NCBI GenBank assembly: GCA_030431475.1 | Contig: JAUIJD010000023.1 | Location: 1 to 64,000, forward strand | DNA: 64,000 nucleotides | Origin: Verrucomicrobiia bacterium | GTDB lineage: Bacteria; Verrucomicrobiota; Verrucomicrobiia; Verrucomicrobiales; Akkermansiaceae | Direction of reading: 5' to 3' | Shown here: positions 62,039-64,000 of the stretch, one piece after another | Layout: each line of letters opens with the position of its first letter | Numbering within the stretch: the stretch's first letter is position 1 | Translations under genes and position numbers: made by a program | The notes under the pieces: model-generated | The model's input: only the letters and a program-made list of their open reading frames with translations | Told to the model about the DNA's origin: nothing | Database searches by the model: none

Positions 62039-63127
62039 ATGCGGATTTCGGATCGATACATCGGACTCAACATCCTGTCCGGCACCGCCTTCGCCATCGT
62101 GCTTCTCAGCGCGCTGCTCGTGCTCGGCAACCTGTTCAAGGAGATCCGCCCGTTGCTGGTCGAGGTCGGCGCCCCGGTGTCGGTGCTGTGGGACTTCATC
62201 CTCGGCATCCTCCCGGTCTCGCTCATCTATACCGTCCCCTGGGCCTTCCTCTCGGCCGTCCTGCTCGTCTTCGGCCGCCTCTCCTCGGACAACGAACTGA
62301 ACGCCTTCCGCGCCGCCGGCGTCGGCCTGACCCGCCTGGCCGCCCCGGTCGTCGTCCTCGGCGCCGCCCTTTCGGCGATCTGCCTGTGGCTCAACCTCAA
62401 GGTCGCGCCGGAGGCCAAGCGCGGGGTCGAGGACATCGTCACCAACACCATCATCCAGGATCCCCGGTCGCTGCTCCGCGCCGGGGTCGACCAGAGCCGC
62501 ATCCGCAACGTCAAGGTCGACTCCGAATGGAGCGAGGGCGACGTCTTCCACAACTTCCACATCTTCGTCATGGACGAGAGCGAGGACAGCGGGCTCGGCG
62601 GCGCCTACATCCACGCCGACAGCGCCAAGACGGTGATCGACGAGGAGAAGAAGCAGATCCGCCTCAAGCTCACCGGCGCCTATTCCGACGGTCCGGCCGG
62701 CGGCGGCAAGGAGTTCACGATGCTCTCCGAGGAGCTCGAGTGGATGGTGGTCGACTACTCCGACGACAAGCGTCGCAAGCCCAAGCCGAGCGCGATGACC
62801 AATTCGCAGATCGACTGGTTCCTCGACTCGCGGCCCGACCTGCCCGGGAAGTACCGCGCCCGCTACCGGGCCGAGCAGCAGCGCCGCTACACCTCCTCCT
62901 TCGCTTGCCTCGCCTTCGCCCTGGTCGGGGTCCCGCTCGGCATCAAGGCCCGTCGGCGCGACACCTCCTCGGGACTGGTGATCAGCCTCGCCATCGGGGC
63001 GCTCTACTTCCTCGCCGGCTCGCTGATGGAGAGCTCGAAGGAGGACGGACAGTGGATCCTGTGGCTCCCCAACCTGGCCTGCCTCGCCCTCGGCATCTTT
63101 CTTTTCCGCCGCGCCCGGTTTCGTTAG
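62039..63127 (+). CDS. LptF/LptG-family lipopolysaccharide export permease
   Basis: 362 residues from ATG 62039 (MRISDRYIGLNILSGTAFAIVLLSALLVLG). YjgP/YjgQ architecture: three N-terminal spans, a periplasmic beta-jellyroll (about 120-260, 'GGAYIHADSAKTVIDEEKKQIRLKLTG'), then three C-terminal spans ('FACLAFALVGVPLGIKARRRDTSSGLVISLAIGALYFLAG'). With LptB it lifts LPS out of the inner membrane toward LptC/A/D. Only one of the pair is here, so whether it is F or G is open. It supports a Gram-negative envelope. Confidence 0.88.
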   Translation: MRISDRYIGLNILSGTAFAIVLLSALLVLGNLFKEIRPLLVEVGAPVSVLWDFILGILPVSLIYTVPWAFLSAVLLVFGRLSSDNELNAFRAAGVGLTRLAAPVVVLGAALSAICLWLNLKVAPEAKRGVEDIVTNTIIQDPRSLLRAGVDQSRIRNVKVDSEWSEGDVFHNFHIFVMDESEDSGLGGAYIHADSAKTVIDEEKKQIRLKLTGAYSDGPAGGGKEFTMLSEELEWMVVDYSDDKRRKPKPSAMTNSQIDWFLDSRPDLPGKYRARYRAEQQRRYTSSFACLAFALVGVPLGIKARRRDTSSGLVISLAIGALYFLAGSLMESSKEDGQWILWLPNLACLALGIFLFRRARFR

Positions 63128-63136
63128 ACTGACCTC

Positions 63137-64000
63137 ATGTCCGCGACCTCCCCGAGCCGCTTCTGGCGCCGCATCCGCGGCTTCTTCGGCGAGGGTGGCG
63201 TCGATCTCGCGGCCATCGTCGGCCCCATCCGCCGCTACAACCGGGCGAAATTCCGCGCCGACATCGCGGCCGCGCCCAATACCGCGCTGCTCGCCGTCCC
63301 CCAGGGGATCGCCTACGCGGCCATCGCGGAGCTGCCCATCTCCTTCGGCATCATCTGCTCGGCGGTCGCCTCCATCGTGGCGCCGGTCTTCGCCGGCTCC
63401 CGCCACACCATCCTCGGCCCGACCAACGCGACCGCCTTCATGCTGTTCAGCTTCTTCGCCGCCGAGCGCACGCTCGCCGCGCGCGAAACCGAGCTGGTGC
63501 CGCTGCTGGTCCTGATGGTCGGCGTCTTCTGCCTCGTCGGCGGGTTCCTCAAGGTCGCCGACCTCCTCCAGTACGTCTCGCGCTCGGTGCTCGTCGGCTA
63601 CGTCACCGGCGCCGCGGTGCTGATCATGGCCAACCAGCTCAAGCACGTGCTGGGCATCGCGCCGGAGGTGAATGCCGCCTCGCCGAGCAACTTCGTCAAC
63701 CTCGTGCTCGCCCTCGGCGAGAACGTCGGCCGAACCCGCTGGCAACCGCTGGCGATCGCCGCCGCGACCTTCGCCGCCTATCAGGCGATGCTGAAATGGA
63801 AGCCCCGGTGGCCGGTCTTCTCCATCATCCTGATCCTCGGCTCGTCCATCTTCGGGCCGCTGATCCACGCCGGCGGCATCTGGGCCGGCATCCCCACCTT
63901 CACCACCTTCACCTTCGGCGACCTCGTCCCCAGCATGCCCCAGTTCGGCTCGAGCCGCATCTTCGACGACATCGGAGCGCTGACGGGCGTCGCCTTCGCC
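63137..64000 (+). CDS. SulP-family anion transporter, N-terminal part
   Basis: Begins at ATG 63137 and stays open to the window edge (288 residues seen); the ORF track omits it because it has no stop. SulP motifs: 'DIAAAPNTALLAVPQGIAYAAIAELPISFGI' (first helices), 'FAGSRHTILGPTNATAFMLF' (substrate region) and 'SRSVLVGYVTGAAVLIMANQLKHVLG'. It transports sulfate, bicarbonate or another anion across the inner membrane. The C-terminal membrane part and STAS domain would lie outside the window. Confidence 0.88.
   Translation, partial: MSATSPSRFWRRIRGFFGEGGVDLAAIVGPIRRYNRAKFRADIAAAPNTALLAVPQGIAYAAIAELPISFGIICSAVASIVAPVFAGSRHTILGPTNATAFMLFSFFAAERTLAARETELVPLLVLMVGVFCLVGGFLKVADLLQYVSRSVLVGYVTGAAVLIMANQLKHVLGIAPEVNAASPSNFVNLVLALGENVGRTRWQPLAIAAATFAAYQAMLKWKPRWPVFSIILILGSSIFGPLIHAGGIWAGIPTFTTFTFGDLVPSMPQFGSSRIFDDIGALTGVAFA

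Noticed and set aside
61892-63868. 658-residue minus-strand ORF
   Set aside because: Antisense to LptF/G and SulP genes, E/D/G-rich low-complexity translation.

Overview
The window is one contiguous piece of a high-G+C bacterial chromosome. The gene content suggests a member of the Verrucomicrobiota (Verrucomicrobiales / Haloferula-Luteolibacter type). The clues are many secreted polysaccharide-degrading enzymes, a PEP-CTERM protein, a giant secreted protein with a 'YSLETTEDLEHW' module, a CdsA with the PGIGG variant signature, EboE and a type III PKS, and many GTG starts without obvious Shine-Dalgarno sequences. This assignment is inferred from familiarity with these families, not from a phylogeny. 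No rRNA, CRISPR array or intact insertion sequence was seen. One tRNA gene (Arg-TCT) is present.

Layout. 1-2.6 kb: end of a GH28 polygalacturonase and a secreted six-hairpin glycosidase. 2.7-10.4 kb: a LOG-family nucleosidase, then a small membrane protein, a periplasmic sensor and an ECF sigma factor in the order of Cupriavidus cnrYXH, followed by a TonB receptor, a CxxC mini-protein, a Met/His-rich outer-membrane protein, a GNAT enzyme and CutC. I read this as a candidate metal-sensing and metal-handling locus. 10.5-12.8 kb: a CreBC-like two-component system. 12.8-17.9 kb: a 1352-residue secreted alpha/beta-hydrolase protein and a lipoprotein partner, entering an A+T-rich island. 18.1-24.4 kb: an accessory stretch with a membrane-protein operon, orphans, an HsdR relic, an inositol-phosphatase-like gene and a frameshifted kinase. 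24.6-30.3 kb: xylulokinase, a Sel1-repeat protein and an ABC exporter.

30.5-34.8 kb: alpha-L-fucosidase, a beta-propeller glycosidase and a PEP-CTERM trypsin-like protein. 34.8-37.6 kb: dxr, cdsA and an EF-hand protein. 37.6-42.7 kb: a dynamin-like GTPase, a polysaccharide deacetylase lipoprotein, MTA phosphorylase, an L,D-transpeptidase and a membrane protein. 42.7-46.7 kb: tRNA-Arg with a duplicated 3' end, a BNR polysaccharide lyase/hydrolase candidate, EboE and a UbiA-like EboC candidate. 46.8-49.5 kb: a minus-strand operon of methyltransferase, FAD oxidoreductase and type III polyketide synthase. 49.5-56.4 kb: clpB, deoB, pdp and a membrane-anchored PD-(D/E)xK-like protein. 56.6-64 kb: TrkH/TrkA potassium uptake, a Tat-exported M15-type peptidase, an NhaC-like antiporter, an LptF/G permease and the start of a SulP transporter.

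Two themes stand out. First, the protein at 3810-4244 keeps all five CnrX metal ligands at exactly the CnrX spacing (H40, H44, E61, H117, M121). The three-gene module therefore looks like a real metal-responsive sigma/anti-sigma system, but it is wired to outer-membrane uptake-type genes instead of an RND efflux pump. Second, nearly every longer intergenic space holds short hairpin repeats, usually as an inverted pair of 23-35 nt units. Several distinct sequence families share this architecture.
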